From NCBI GenBank assembly GCA_963169885.1, contig CAUJFR010000283.1, forward strand, positions 1-33,267: DNA of 33,267 nt, given 5' to 3'. Below, piece by piece: positions 9,435 through 17,756 of this stretch. The DNA is from Bacteroidota bacterium. GTDB lineage: Bacteria > Bacteroidota > Bacteroidia > Chitinophagales > Chitinophagaceae. Numbering within the stretch: position 1 is the stretch's first letter; each line of letters starts with the position of its first letter. The translations under genes were made by a program, and so were the position numbers. The notes under the pieces are model-generated. The model ran no database searches, had not been told where the DNA came from, and worked only from the letters and a program-made list of their open reading frames with translations.

Positions 9435-11515
9435 CAGCCAATAGTTTTAAATTTTGAAATAATAATACGGACATCCGTGCCCTGGCTGCCATCAATATTT
9501 ATCCGGGCTTTCATCTTCTGGGCAAAGGCTTTGATGATTTCATAACCAAATGAAGTTACCGTATCCGGACTGAATCCCTCCGGCAATCCTCTCCCGTTAT
9601 CTTTCACCTGTAGCAGCAGTTCATTGTCGGATCGTTTCATGGTTACCCGGATATCACCTTCTTCCCGACCGGTAAACGCATATTTCAGCGAATTACTGAT
9701 CAGTTCATTCAGGATCATCCCCAGCGGAATGGCTGTATCCGTATGCAGATTGAGCTCTTCAATGCTGGTATGCAGCCTGATCTTGTCACGCCGGATATTA
9801 TAAGTCTGGAATAAATGATTGCTCAGCATCCGGATATACTCATTCATATTTACACTGTTCACCGAATGACCCTGGTAAAGGTTTTGGTGTATAAAGGCCA
9901 TACTCTGTACCCGTTGAATGCCTTCTTTGATAATCGCCGTTGCCTGATCATCCTGTAAGGTCTGAGATTGGAGGTCGAGCATGCTGCTGATAACCTGGAG
10001 GTTGTTTTTTACCCGGTGATGAATCTCTTTATTCAGGACTTCCAGTTCTCCTGATTGTTTGCGGATAATGGCATTTTTACGAAGCTGCCGGCGGTATTGA
10101 ATAAAAATTACGGCGCCTGACAAAGCCAGGCCGGCAATCCCCATCCACAGCATCCACTTACTGTTTCTTTCCTCATTCAGGTGTTCCTGTTTGAGCTCAT
10201 TTTCCCGGCTTAATGAAAGACGCAGCTCCTTTTCCCGTTGTAATTGATCGTTCCGCAGCGCGCTTTCCCTTTCTTTAATGGCCGTCAAAAGCCGCTGTTG
10301 ATCCAGGGACGAATCGATTAACAGGTTTTGCCGTATCAGGGCCATCCGCAGTAAGGTCTCATTACGCAGTTTATCGGCTTTCAGGTTGTTTTCCCGGTTC
10401 AAAAATTCAATTTCCTTGGCACTCATATCCGCTTCCGCGGTATTCTTGATCTCCGCACTGATGCGTTCCATATTGTTATTCCGGAAAATATCCTTGTATT
10501 TATCCATCAGCAACAACATACTGTAAGCGGTCTTATAATCCCCTTGCTGACTGCTCATATCCGCCAGAATCGCCAATCCTGATACCGCTAACTCTGTTCC
10601 TTTTACCTTCTCAATTTTGGCAGCAGCTGAATCAAAATAAAGACGGGCTTCCGTTTTATTCTGCTTCGCGGTATAATATACCGATATGCTGGTAAGCATC
10701 CGAATGGTCAACGCCATGTTCTGCAAATTCCCGGTCAGTCCTTCGGCCTGTTGCCTTGCCAGTTCCGCCGCTTCATAATTTCCCTGGAAGGAATGAATCA
10801 CCAGTTCATCAATCAGGGCTTCAGCGAGTACTTCCTGATCCGCCTGCGCTATCCGTTGTATTTCCCGGGTAAAAAATAAAGCACTGTCGTATTGCTTCAG
10901 CGTAAGATAGAGTTTAGACAGCTTTGACATGGTGGTGATCATACCCTGTTGATCATTCAGGCTGTTTTTTAACATTAGCAGTCGCTTGAAGGCACCGATC
11001 GCATTGCGCGGATAACCGAATTCGAGGCTCAGATTCGCAATGGCTTCCTGCACCTGGCTATTTTCAGTCAGTTGATTGGTCTTTCTTAATAAAACCACCG
11101 CGTCCCTGTAATGGTCGAAAGCCTGCCTGAAATAACTGCCGGCCGAATACACATCGCCCATCACTTTCAGTACCCTGCCAAGATAATAATCCTCGCCTCT
11201 CTCTTTGAACAAATCACGGGACCGTGTCAGCAAGTCCATCGAACGTGTTCTGTCGCGGTTGATAAATGCCTGGAGTCCGAGCAGGTAAGAACTCCTGGCG
11301 ATGCCGTACTTGTATCCCTTTTTTTCAGACTGCGACAGCGATTTCTGTGCAAGTTTTTGAGATTCGCTAAAATGGGTATTAAGCAGTTTTTCTCCTTGAG
11401 ACAGCCAGCTAATGATCTGGAGACTGTCATCCGCCTGTACATCCGGTAACAGCCCCTGCGAAAAAACCGATGCCGGAATCAGTAAAACAATGATAAAGAA
11501 GGGAAACCGCTTCAT
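9434..11515 (-). CDS. Sensor histidine kinase with periplasmic TPR-like region, one TM helix, HisKA_2 and HATPase_c
   Basis: Signal peptide; TPR-like helices; TM WMLWMGIAGLALSGAVIFIQY; EIHHRVKNNLQVISSMLDLQSQ; NELISNSLKYAF; DNGRGLPEG. The 11530 start is TTG, so ATG11515 (MKRFPFFIIV) is preferred. Confidence 0.93.
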   Translation of the reverse strand: MKRFPFFIIVLLIPASVFSQGLLPDVQADDSLQIISWLSQGEKLLNTHFSESQKLAQKSLSQSEKKGYKYGIARSSYLLGLQAFINRDRTRSMDLLTRSRDLFKERGEDYYLGRVLKVMGDVYSAGSYFRQAFDHYRDAVVLLRKTNQLTENSQVQEAIANLSLEFGYPRNAIGAFKRLLMLKNSLNDQQGMITTMSKLSKLYLTLKQYDSALFFTREIQRIAQADQEVLAEALIDELVIHSFQGNYEAAELARQQAEGLTGNLQNMALTIRMLTSISVYYTAKQNKTEARLYFDSAAAKIEKVKGTELAVSGLAILADMSSQQGDYKTAYSMLLLMDKYKDIFRNNNMERISAEIKNTAEADMSAKEIEFLNRENNLKADKLRNETLLRMALIRQNLLIDSSLDQQRLLTAIKERESALRNDQLQREKELRLSLSRENELKQEHLNEERNSKWMLWMGIAGLALSGAVIFIQYRRQLRKNAIIRKQSGELEVLNKEIHHRVKNNLQVISSMLDLQSQTLQDDQATAIIKEGIQRVQSMAFIHQNLYQGHSVNSVNMNEYIRMLSNHLFQTYNIRRDKIRLHTSIEELNLHTDTAIPLGMILNELISNSLKYAFTGREEGDIRVTMKRSDNELLLQVKDNGRGLPEGFSPDTVTSFGYEIIKAFAQKMKARINIDGSQGTDVRIIISKFKTIG

Positions 11516-11691
11516 TTTTTGAAAATACAAATTTTAACCGGCTGCCCGGTACTGACAAAAATGAACCATTTATTGGTGTATTGACTCACCCCTGAGGGTT
11601 ATTTGTTTCATTTTCAGGGAGTAAATGACTACTGTTTAACCGGAACTTCCTTTTACCGATCCTTAATTTTTCAATAACTTGCCCTCCCTTT

Positions 11692-13725
11692 ATGATTTCG
11701 CCCAATACGATACAACAGATACAAGGCCGCACTGATATAATCGATGTGGTGGGCAATTTTGTCAAACTGAAAAGACGGGGATCCAATTACCTTGGACTCT
11801 GCCCTTTTCATAATGAAAAGAGCCCATCCTTTACCGTTTCGCCCAGTAAGGAAATTTATAAATGTTTCGGGTGTGGCAGAAGCGGCAATACCATCAGCTT
11901 TGTAATGGAGCATGAAAAGTACAGCTATGTGGAGGCCCTGAAATGGCTGGCCAACCGCTACGGGATTGAAATTGAAGAAACCTTTGTCAGCGATGAACAA
12001 CGGCAACAGTTACAGGCCGCAGACAGCCTGTATATCATCAATAGCTTTGCACAGCAGTTTTTCAGCCGGGTACTTTTTGAAACGGAAGAAGGCCAGGATG
12101 TGGGTTTAGCCTATTTCAAGGAACGGGGATTCCGGGAAGAGATTATTAAAAAATTCCAGTTGGGTTATTCTCCTGAACAACGGGATGCATTTACCCGGGA
12201 AGCCATGGGCAAACAATTTAATCCGGAACTGCTGGTGAAATCCGGATTAGTGGCCAACCGGAATGACCAGCTGATGGACAATTACCGGGGCCGGGTCATT
12301 TTCCCGGTGCATAATCACAGCGGTAAAGTACTGGGCTTTGGAGCCCGGATCCTGAAAGCCAATGAAAAGGCGCCCAAGTATATCAATACCCCGGAAAATG
12401 AACTCTATATTAAAAGTAAGATACTGTATGGATCTTATTTTGCCCGGCAGGCAATTGATAAAGCCGATGAATGTCTGCTGGTAGAGGGATATACGGATGT
12501 GGTATCCCTGCACCAGGCCGGGATTGAAAACGTGGTGGCCAGCGGTGGTACCTCCCTGACTCCCGATCAGTTAAGGCTGATCCGGAAGTATACCAATAAC
12601 CTCACGATTATTTATGACGGGGACTCGGCCGGTATTAAAGCGGCACTGCGGGGACTGGATCTTGCCCTGGAAGAAGGGTTGAATGTAAAGCTGGTTCTGA
12701 TTCCGGATAAAGAAGATCCCGACAGTTATGTCAATAAGGTGGGTGCAGGGGCTTTCACCCAGTTTATCCAAAAAAATAAAAAGGATTTCATCCTCTTTCA
12801 GCTGGAAGTTGCCCTCAAAGATGCCGGCTCGGATTCGGTAAAAAAATCGGAAGTCGTGAACCGGATGGCTGAAACCATTGCCCGGATTAACAAGGCCGAG
12901 GATTTTACCCGGCAGCAGGATTATATCAAGCAATGTGCAGAGTTGCTGAAGATTGATGAAGGAGGACTGCATGCCCTGGTCAATAAATTTATCCGTGACC
13001 GGGTGAGCACGATGGAACGGAAGCAACCGGTGGAAGAGGCGAAGCAGTTTGAACAGAATGCTCGACAGGGAGAAGAAAGTAATTTTGATGAATCTACCTT
13101 CAACCTGTTATTTAAGGATGATCTCCAGGAACGGGAAGTAGCCCGGATCATACTTGAGTACGGGATAAAAAAATGGGACAATGAGAAACTGATCGGGGAA
13201 TATATCCTGGAAGAAATGGTGGACGAATCCCTGCTGGATAATAAAGAAGTAATCCGGCTGATCGCTGTTTTCAGGGAATTACTGCAGCGGCAGCCCGAAC
13301 AAGCCAGCCGTAGTTTCTTTATTCATCATCCGGATTCCAGCCTGAGCGCTTTTGCCGTTTCCCTGCTTAATTTTCCGTACGAAGAAAGTGACCACTGGCG
13401 CAGTGAATACAGCCAGTCTTCCGGCTATCAGAAGGGACTGTTTGAGCAATCCTATGAGGACTTTATCCGCACTGTTTCGCCGGATAATAATGAACAGCTC
13501 CTGGGTTTCCTTAAAATCGGGGAAGATAAAACGAATGACCAGGTGGAGTCTGCGGTAAACTACCTGAAACTGCGAAAAATAAAGCGGATGTTGCTGGAAA
13601 ATCAACTGGACCTGGAAAAGGAACATACACCGGAAGAATTCAGCATGTTGCATCAGACACACGATCACCTGAAGCAGCTGGAGATTGAGCTTACCCGGAA
13701 AATGGGAACCGTGATCATCCGCTGA
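11692..13725 (+). CDS. dnaG: DNA primase
   Basis: Zinc-binding CPFHNEKSPSFTVSPSKEIYKCFGCGRSGN; TOPRIM VEGYTDVVSLHQAGIENVVASGGTSLT…YDGDSAG. Confidence 0.98.
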   Translation: MISPNTIQQIQGRTDIIDVVGNFVKLKRRGSNYLGLCPFHNEKSPSFTVSPSKEIYKCFGCGRSGNTISFVMEHEKYSYVEALKWLANRYGIEIEETFVSDEQRQQLQAADSLYIINSFAQQFFSRVLFETEEGQDVGLAYFKERGFREEIIKKFQLGYSPEQRDAFTREAMGKQFNPELLVKSGLVANRNDQLMDNYRGRVIFPVHNHSGKVLGFGARILKANEKAPKYINTPENELYIKSKILYGSYFARQAIDKADECLLVEGYTDVVSLHQAGIENVVASGGTSLTPDQLRLIRKYTNNLTIIYDGDSAGIKAALRGLDLALEEGLNVKLVLIPDKEDPDSYVNKVGAGAFTQFIQKNKKDFILFQLEVALKDAGSDSVKKSEVVNRMAETIARINKAEDFTRQQDYIKQCAELLKIDEGGLHALVNKFIRDRVSTMERKQPVEEAKQFEQNARQGEESNFDESTFNLLFKDDLQEREVARIILEYGIKKWDNEKLIGEYILEEMVDESLLDNKEVIRLIAVFRELLQRQPEQASRSFFIHHPDSSLSAFAVSLLNFPYEESDHWRSEYSQSSGYQKGLFEQSYEDFIRTVSPDNNEQLLGFLKIGEDKTNDQVESAVNYLKLRKIKRMLLENQLDLEKEHTPEEFSMLHQTHDHLKQLEIELTRKMGTVIIR

Positions 13726-14248
13726 TTCCCTGTGTTTTCATCAGCAAGTCACTATAAGAGACTTCCACCAGTTCCTTTTCTGTAATACCAAATGCCGTTA
13801 CATAAAAATCGCATTGTGCTTTCAGTTGCACCGCATCCATTTCAGGAGCCGTGATATTCCCGGCTTCTATTTCCACAAAAGAGCCAAGTCCCGGGACTTC
13901 ATCGATATGGAATTTGACATTGGCGATATAATAGATCTCCCTGATTTTTTCTACAATCACTTTTATGCCCGTTGCGGCGATGAGGGCTTTTTTCAATCCG
14001 GCCGCATCGGGTACATGCACCAGCTGGAAAGCGGATTGTTTCGGTCCGGCCTGATCCGGGCGGTCATAAAAAATAAGGTTATTCTCAATATTACCCTCCC
14101 TCAGTTTTAGTCGTCCATTGGGTACATTGAAATAGGTATCAGTCTGGTGATCGGTCCCTTTTAATTCAGCTCCTTTACTGAGCAGGAACTTCCGGATTGA
14201 TCCGGGATCCGAACAACGGGCTTTTATTTCGATATTCAGGTAAGCCAT
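13715..14248 (-). CDS. CYTH-domain protein (class IV adenylate cyclase-like)
   Basis: N-terminal NIEIKARC (ExExK-like); DTYFNVPNGRLKLREG; GSFVEIEAG. Overlaps the dnaG 3' end convergently by 11 bp. Confidence 0.88.
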   Translation of the reverse strand: MAYLNIEIKARCSDPGSIRKFLLSKGAELKGTDHQTDTYFNVPNGRLKLREGNIENNLIFYDRPDQAGPKQSAFQLVHVPDAAGLKKALIAATGIKVIVEKIREIYYIANVKFHIDEVPGLGSFVEIEAGNITAPEMDAVQLKAQCDFYVTAFGITEKELVEVSYSDLLMKTQGISG

Positions 14249-14258
14249 AAAATATAAA

Positions 14259-14285
14259 AGGGCTGTACCGGTAGGATACAGCCCT
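14259..14285 (-). terminator. Intrinsic terminator downstream of the 14304-14750 gene
   Basis: AGGGCTGTA…TACAGCCCT stem, minus-strand tail TTTTATATTTT. Confidence 0.8.
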
Positions 14286-14303
14286 GAATTTGCTTAAAAA
14301 AAT

Positions 14304-14750
14304 TTATTCGGCTACAGCAGCAGCGGCCCGTTTCCGGGTAGCTCCGATATCTGCACCCCGGTACTCTTCACCCCGGGTAAAACGCATCGCACTCCATACA
14401 TGATCGAGTTCGATCCGTTCAATACTTTCATAACCTTCACAGGTCAGCCCGTTCCAGCTGCATTCCCGGTTGAGGTCGGTCACAATTTTGGAAGTGGTCT
14501 TGGGATAAGCCACCCAGAATTTAGAACCGGTTTTAAGGGAAGGCATCACATCACGGAGAATACCATTCAGCTGGTTTTCATTTACAGCAAATACGAGCGC
14601 AAAGTCAATTTTCCGGCTTTTTAAAAGCGGCGTCATGTTCTTGCAGAAAGACAGCTTGCTGAATTGTTTCTCGATGGAGGAGGGCAAACCCTGGATTAGA
14701 AGATTCTTTTCGTCTGCCAGTTGTAACTTTTCAAAAACAGTTTGTGACAT
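14304..14750 (-). CDS. Hypothetical protein, DUF3052-like
   Basis: Intact 148-aa ORF. FALVFAVNENQLNGILRDVMPSLKTGSKFWVAYPKTTSKIVTDLNRE resembles DUF3052 from memory; not searched. Confidence 0.6.
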   Translation of the reverse strand: MSQTVFEKLQLADEKNLLIQGLPSSIEKQFSKLSFCKNMTPLLKSRKIDFALVFAVNENQLNGILRDVMPSLKTGSKFWVAYPKTTSKIVTDLNRECSWNGLTCEGYESIERIELDHVWSAMRFTRGEEYRGADIGATRKRAAAAVAE

Positions 14751-14867
14751 ACTTAGAAGCTATTTTAAAGGTTCCGGCTGATTTCAATTAAAAACCAACC
14801 GAGTTCTCAAAGCAGGGGACTGCAAAGGTACTGATTTATATGTGTATTTTCTACACCTGTAGAAATT

Positions 14868-14908
14868 AAAATCCCCCTGAAGTGATTTTTTTACCTCAGG
14901 GGGATTTT
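14868..14908. terminator. Strong rho-independent terminator between the M48 gene and the 14304-14750 gene
   Basis: AAAATCCCCCTGA (14868-14880) / TCAGGGGGATTTT (14896-14908). Confidence 0.85.
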
Positions 14909-14926
14909 CAATTAACTTGATCTAAA

Positions 14927-15739
14927 TCATTTACCTACAGGCTTGTAGCGTGCAAGTGCCTCAGGCATATATTTCTTCAGTTGCTCTATACGGCGGGCTT
15001 CTGCCGGGTGTGTACTCATAAACTCAGGCGGTGATTGTCCGCCAGAAGCTTTCTCCATCCGTTCCCAAAGGGCGATCGCTTCCTGTGGATTATACCCGGC
15101 CATGGCGGCGAAAATCAGACCAAACCGGTCTGCTTCCAGTTCATGTTTACGGCTGAATGGAAGCATGACCCCTACCTGTGATCCTGCGCCATAAGCGCCC
15201 AGGAAAAGATTTTGAGTTTCCTGTGGTTTATTGGCAACGGCCACCGACAGGGCCACGCCGCCAAGTTGCTGAATAATTCCCTGGCTCATTCGTTGGTTAC
15301 CGTGCTGAAGCAGGGCATGTGATACTTCATGTCCCATAACTGCAGCAAGGGCTGCTTCATTCTGAGTGATCGGCAAAATACCGGTATAGACCACAATCTT
15401 ACCACCGGGCATACACCAGGCATTGACTGTTTTATCTTCCACCAGATTCACTTCCCATTTATAGCCGGCAAGATCACCTGACTTACCGATCTCCGTATAG
15501 TAAGCTTCCACCGCTTTGACAATACGCTGGCCTACTCTTTTCACCATTTCCGCATCCCGGTTATTGGTTGTACCCACCACTTTTGTGGAGGACAGGAACT
15601 GCTGGTATTGCGAAGTGGCCATATTCTGTAATTCAGCTTCGGGCAGTAGCTTTAGTTGCTTTTTACCCGACAACGAGTTCTTAGAACAGGATGAAAAAAA
15701 CAGGATGGCGGAGAAAAGAAACACAGAACTTTTTATCAT
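14927..15739 (-). CDS. M48-family metalloprotease lipoprotein
   Basis: MIKSSVFLFSAILFFSSC lipobox; HEVSH zinc motif (GHEVSHALLQHG); ELEADRFG; STHPAEARRI. Confidence 0.93.
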   Translation of the reverse strand: MIKSSVFLFSAILFFSSCSKNSLSGKKQLKLLPEAELQNMATSQYQQFLSSTKVVGTTNNRDAEMVKRVGQRIVKAVEAYYTEIGKSGDLAGYKWEVNLVEDKTVNAWCMPGGKIVVYTGILPITQNEAALAAVMGHEVSHALLQHGNQRMSQGIIQQLGGVALSVAVANKPQETQNLFLGAYGAGSQVGVMLPFSRKHELEADRFGLIFAAMAGYNPQEAIALWERMEKASGGQSPPEFMSTHPAEARRIEQLKKYMPEALARYKPVGK

Positions 15740-15832
15740 ACTGATGAATTTACCTGTAAAAATAAACAATCATTATACCAATCAGGACGACTGGCTGATC
15801 AATTTACGAATCCTGAAGTTAAAAAAAATGAA

Positions 15833-16501
15833 TTAGTCGATTTGTTGTCGGGCATCCTTTCTGCGCTGACGACGGCGGTCCCGGCTTTTGAGAATGGGTA
15901 CTTTGCTTTCGTTACCTTTTAAAAGGCGACTGATATTTTTCTGATGGGTAAGCAGAACCATCAGGGCTACAGCGATGGCAAATACACGGTATACCGGATT
16001 ATCGACATTAAAAATGACCAGAATAAAGAATGGAAATGCGATACTGGCCAGTATGGAACTGAGCGAAACAAAGCGGGTCAGGTATAAAACAAGGGAAAAT
16101 ATGCCTACACAGCTGAGAGCGGTCCAGGGGGAAATTCCAAGCACCAGTCCGAATAAAGTTGCCACCCCTTTACCTCCCCTGAAATCGGCCCAGATCGGAA
16201 AGATATGGCCAACTACTGCCGCCAGCCCAAGGCCGGTCTGAAGGTTCTGGAGATTGACATCATTGTCCGCATATTCAGGTAATAATAAGGCGAGTTTTAC
16301 GGCCAGAACGCCTTTCAGCATATCCGCCACCATCACAAATGTGCCCCATTTGGAACCCAGTACACGATAGGTATTGGTGGCACCGGCATTACCGCTGCCA
16401 TAATCCCGTATATCTATATTGAAAAAGGATTTGCTCACCCATACAGAGGTGGGTACACTACCAATCAGATATGCAACTATAATCAGAAGAAGTTCATTCA
16501 T
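15833..16501 (-). CDS. plsY: Glycerol-3-phosphate acyltransferase PlsY
   Basis: YLIGSVPTSVWVSK; DYGSGNAGATNTYRVLG; GHIFPIWADFRGGKGVAT. Confidence 0.97.
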   Translation of the reverse strand: MNELLLIIVAYLIGSVPTSVWVSKSFFNIDIRDYGSGNAGATNTYRVLGSKWGTFVMVADMLKGVLAVKLALLLPEYADNDVNLQNLQTGLGLAAVVGHIFPIWADFRGGKGVATLFGLVLGISPWTALSCVGIFSLVLYLTRFVSLSSILASIAFPFFILVIFNVDNPVYRVFAIAVALMVLLTHQKNISRLLKGNESKVPILKSRDRRRQRRKDARQQID

Positions 16502-16623
16502 AGAACCTTGCCATTTTGCTGCTGTTTAGAGACAGCGCCCAAAAATACAAAATTCCCTGAAATTGGTAACAGTAAATTAATCTGTTGAATATGTGGAAGT
16601 AATGCTTAAACAGTATAGAAAAG

Positions 16624-16810
16624 CTGACGGGTGTCAGGTGTCGGGTGTCAGGAAACAGCCCATTTAGATAGGTGTTCGGTGTTCGCTGTTAGGTGTTGGG
16701 AAACAGCCCCTTATTTAGAAGGTGTTCGGTGTTAGCTGTTAGGTGTTAGGAAACAGCCCCTTATTTAGAAGGTGTTCGGTGTTTGCTGTTAGGTGTTGGG
16801 AACCTTATTT
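16624..16810 (+). repeat. Tandem 50-bp repeat array built from degenerate heptanucleotides plus a conserved spacer
   Basis: Units at 16671-16720 and 16721-16770 are near-identical (GGTGTTCGGTGTTNGCTGTTAGGTGTTRGGAAACAGCCCCTTATTTAGAA). A divergent leading unit (16624-16670) and a 3' copy with an internal deletion (16771-16810) flank them. Confidence 0.95.
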
Positions 16811-16860
16811 AGTACTCTCTCAACCCAAAAACCTCAAAAAAAACAATCAGCTGCTCGATT

Positions 16861-16895
16861 TACGAACTATACCTCGTACTTCGTACCTCGTACCT
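16861..16895 (-). repeat. Degenerate heptanucleotide repeat immediately 3' of the prmA stop codon
   Basis: Minus strand after TAA: AGGTACG AGGTACG AAGTACG AGGTATA GTTCGTA. Confidence 0.8.
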
Positions 16896-17714
16896 TTAAC
16901 TTGCTTCCATTACCAGGCAAATCCAGTTATTCATCACGTCCTTTTTGACCAATTGAAGCGATAATGGTTTTGCCGCATTAACAATATCCTCTTCATCGCT
17001 GATCAGCAGGCCACTCAGCAATAATACCCCCCCTTCATTCAGGTCATTCTTCAGGTGGGCGAGGTTATCGAGAATAACATTCTTATTAATATTGGCAAGA
17101 ATAATATCCGACTTGCCGGCGTCAGCAGCATTATCGGCCTGGTGTAGCCGGATATGACTGCACTGATTGTTCGCACAGTTTTCCGTGGCATTTTCAATGC
17201 TCCAGTCATCATAATCGATGGCATATACATCAGCTGCTCCCCTTTTTTCAGCAAGAATGGCCAGCACGCCTGTGCCGGTACCAAAATCAAATACTTTTTT
17301 TCCGGTAAAATCCAGTTGACGCATCTGCCGCATCATCATGTATGTGGTGGCATGATGCCCTGTTCCAAAACTCATTTTAGGGGTGATCACAATTTCCAGT
17401 TCCACTCCTGCTACCGGTTCATGAAAGCCGGCCCTTACTGCTACAAAATCATCCACGACTACAGGGTCAAAATTAGATTCCCAGACCGCATTCCAGTTCT
17501 GGCTTTCGATGAGTGTGGCAGAAAAAGTAACCAGGTGCGCATCCGCAATGTTCTGCACTTTTTCTTTTTCATAATCCGCTTCCGGAATAAAGGCTTTCAG
17601 CGATGAATCGTTTTCTTCAAACCCTTCATACCCTTCTTCGGATAATTGAGCAATCAATACCTGCTGCAATTCGGTGTCAGTTACCGGAAAGGTGATTTCT
17701 ATGTAATTAGCCAT
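16896..17714 (-). CDS. prmA: Ribosomal protein L11 methyltransferase
   Basis: MSFGTGHHATTYMMMRQM; VFDFGTGTGVLAILAEKRGA; DIILANINKNVI; GGVLLLSGLL. Confidence 0.95.
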   Translation of the reverse strand: MANYIEITFPVTDTELQQVLIAQLSEEGYEGFEENDSSLKAFIPEADYEKEKVQNIADAHLVTFSATLIESQNWNAVWESNFDPVVVDDFVAVRAGFHEPVAGVELEIVITPKMSFGTGHHATTYMMMRQMRQLDFTGKKVFDFGTGTGVLAILAEKRGAADVYAIDYDDWSIENATENCANNQCSHIRLHQADNAADAGKSDIILANINKNVILDNLAHLKNDLNEGGVLLLSGLLISDEEDIVNAAKPLSLQLVKKDVMNNWICLVMEAS

Positions 17715-17717
17715 AAT

Positions 17718-17745
17718 AAAAAAAGCCCCGGATTTTTCCGGGGCT
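17718..17745 (-). terminator. Intrinsic terminator of pnp
   Basis: AGCCCCGG/ATTTTT/CCGGGGCT hairpin with a T-tract on the minus strand. Confidence 0.9.
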
Positions 17746-17756
17746 GTAAAGGTATT

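Noticed and set aside
12571-13026. 151-aa − strand ORF inside dnaG, and similar ORFs at 13279-13668
   Set aside because: Shadow ORFs opposite conserved primase codons; no independent evidence.
16624-16810. CRISPR array at the 16.7-kb tandem repeats
   Set aside because: Units are directly abutting, repeat and spacer parts are both conserved, no variable spacers and no cas genes nearby.
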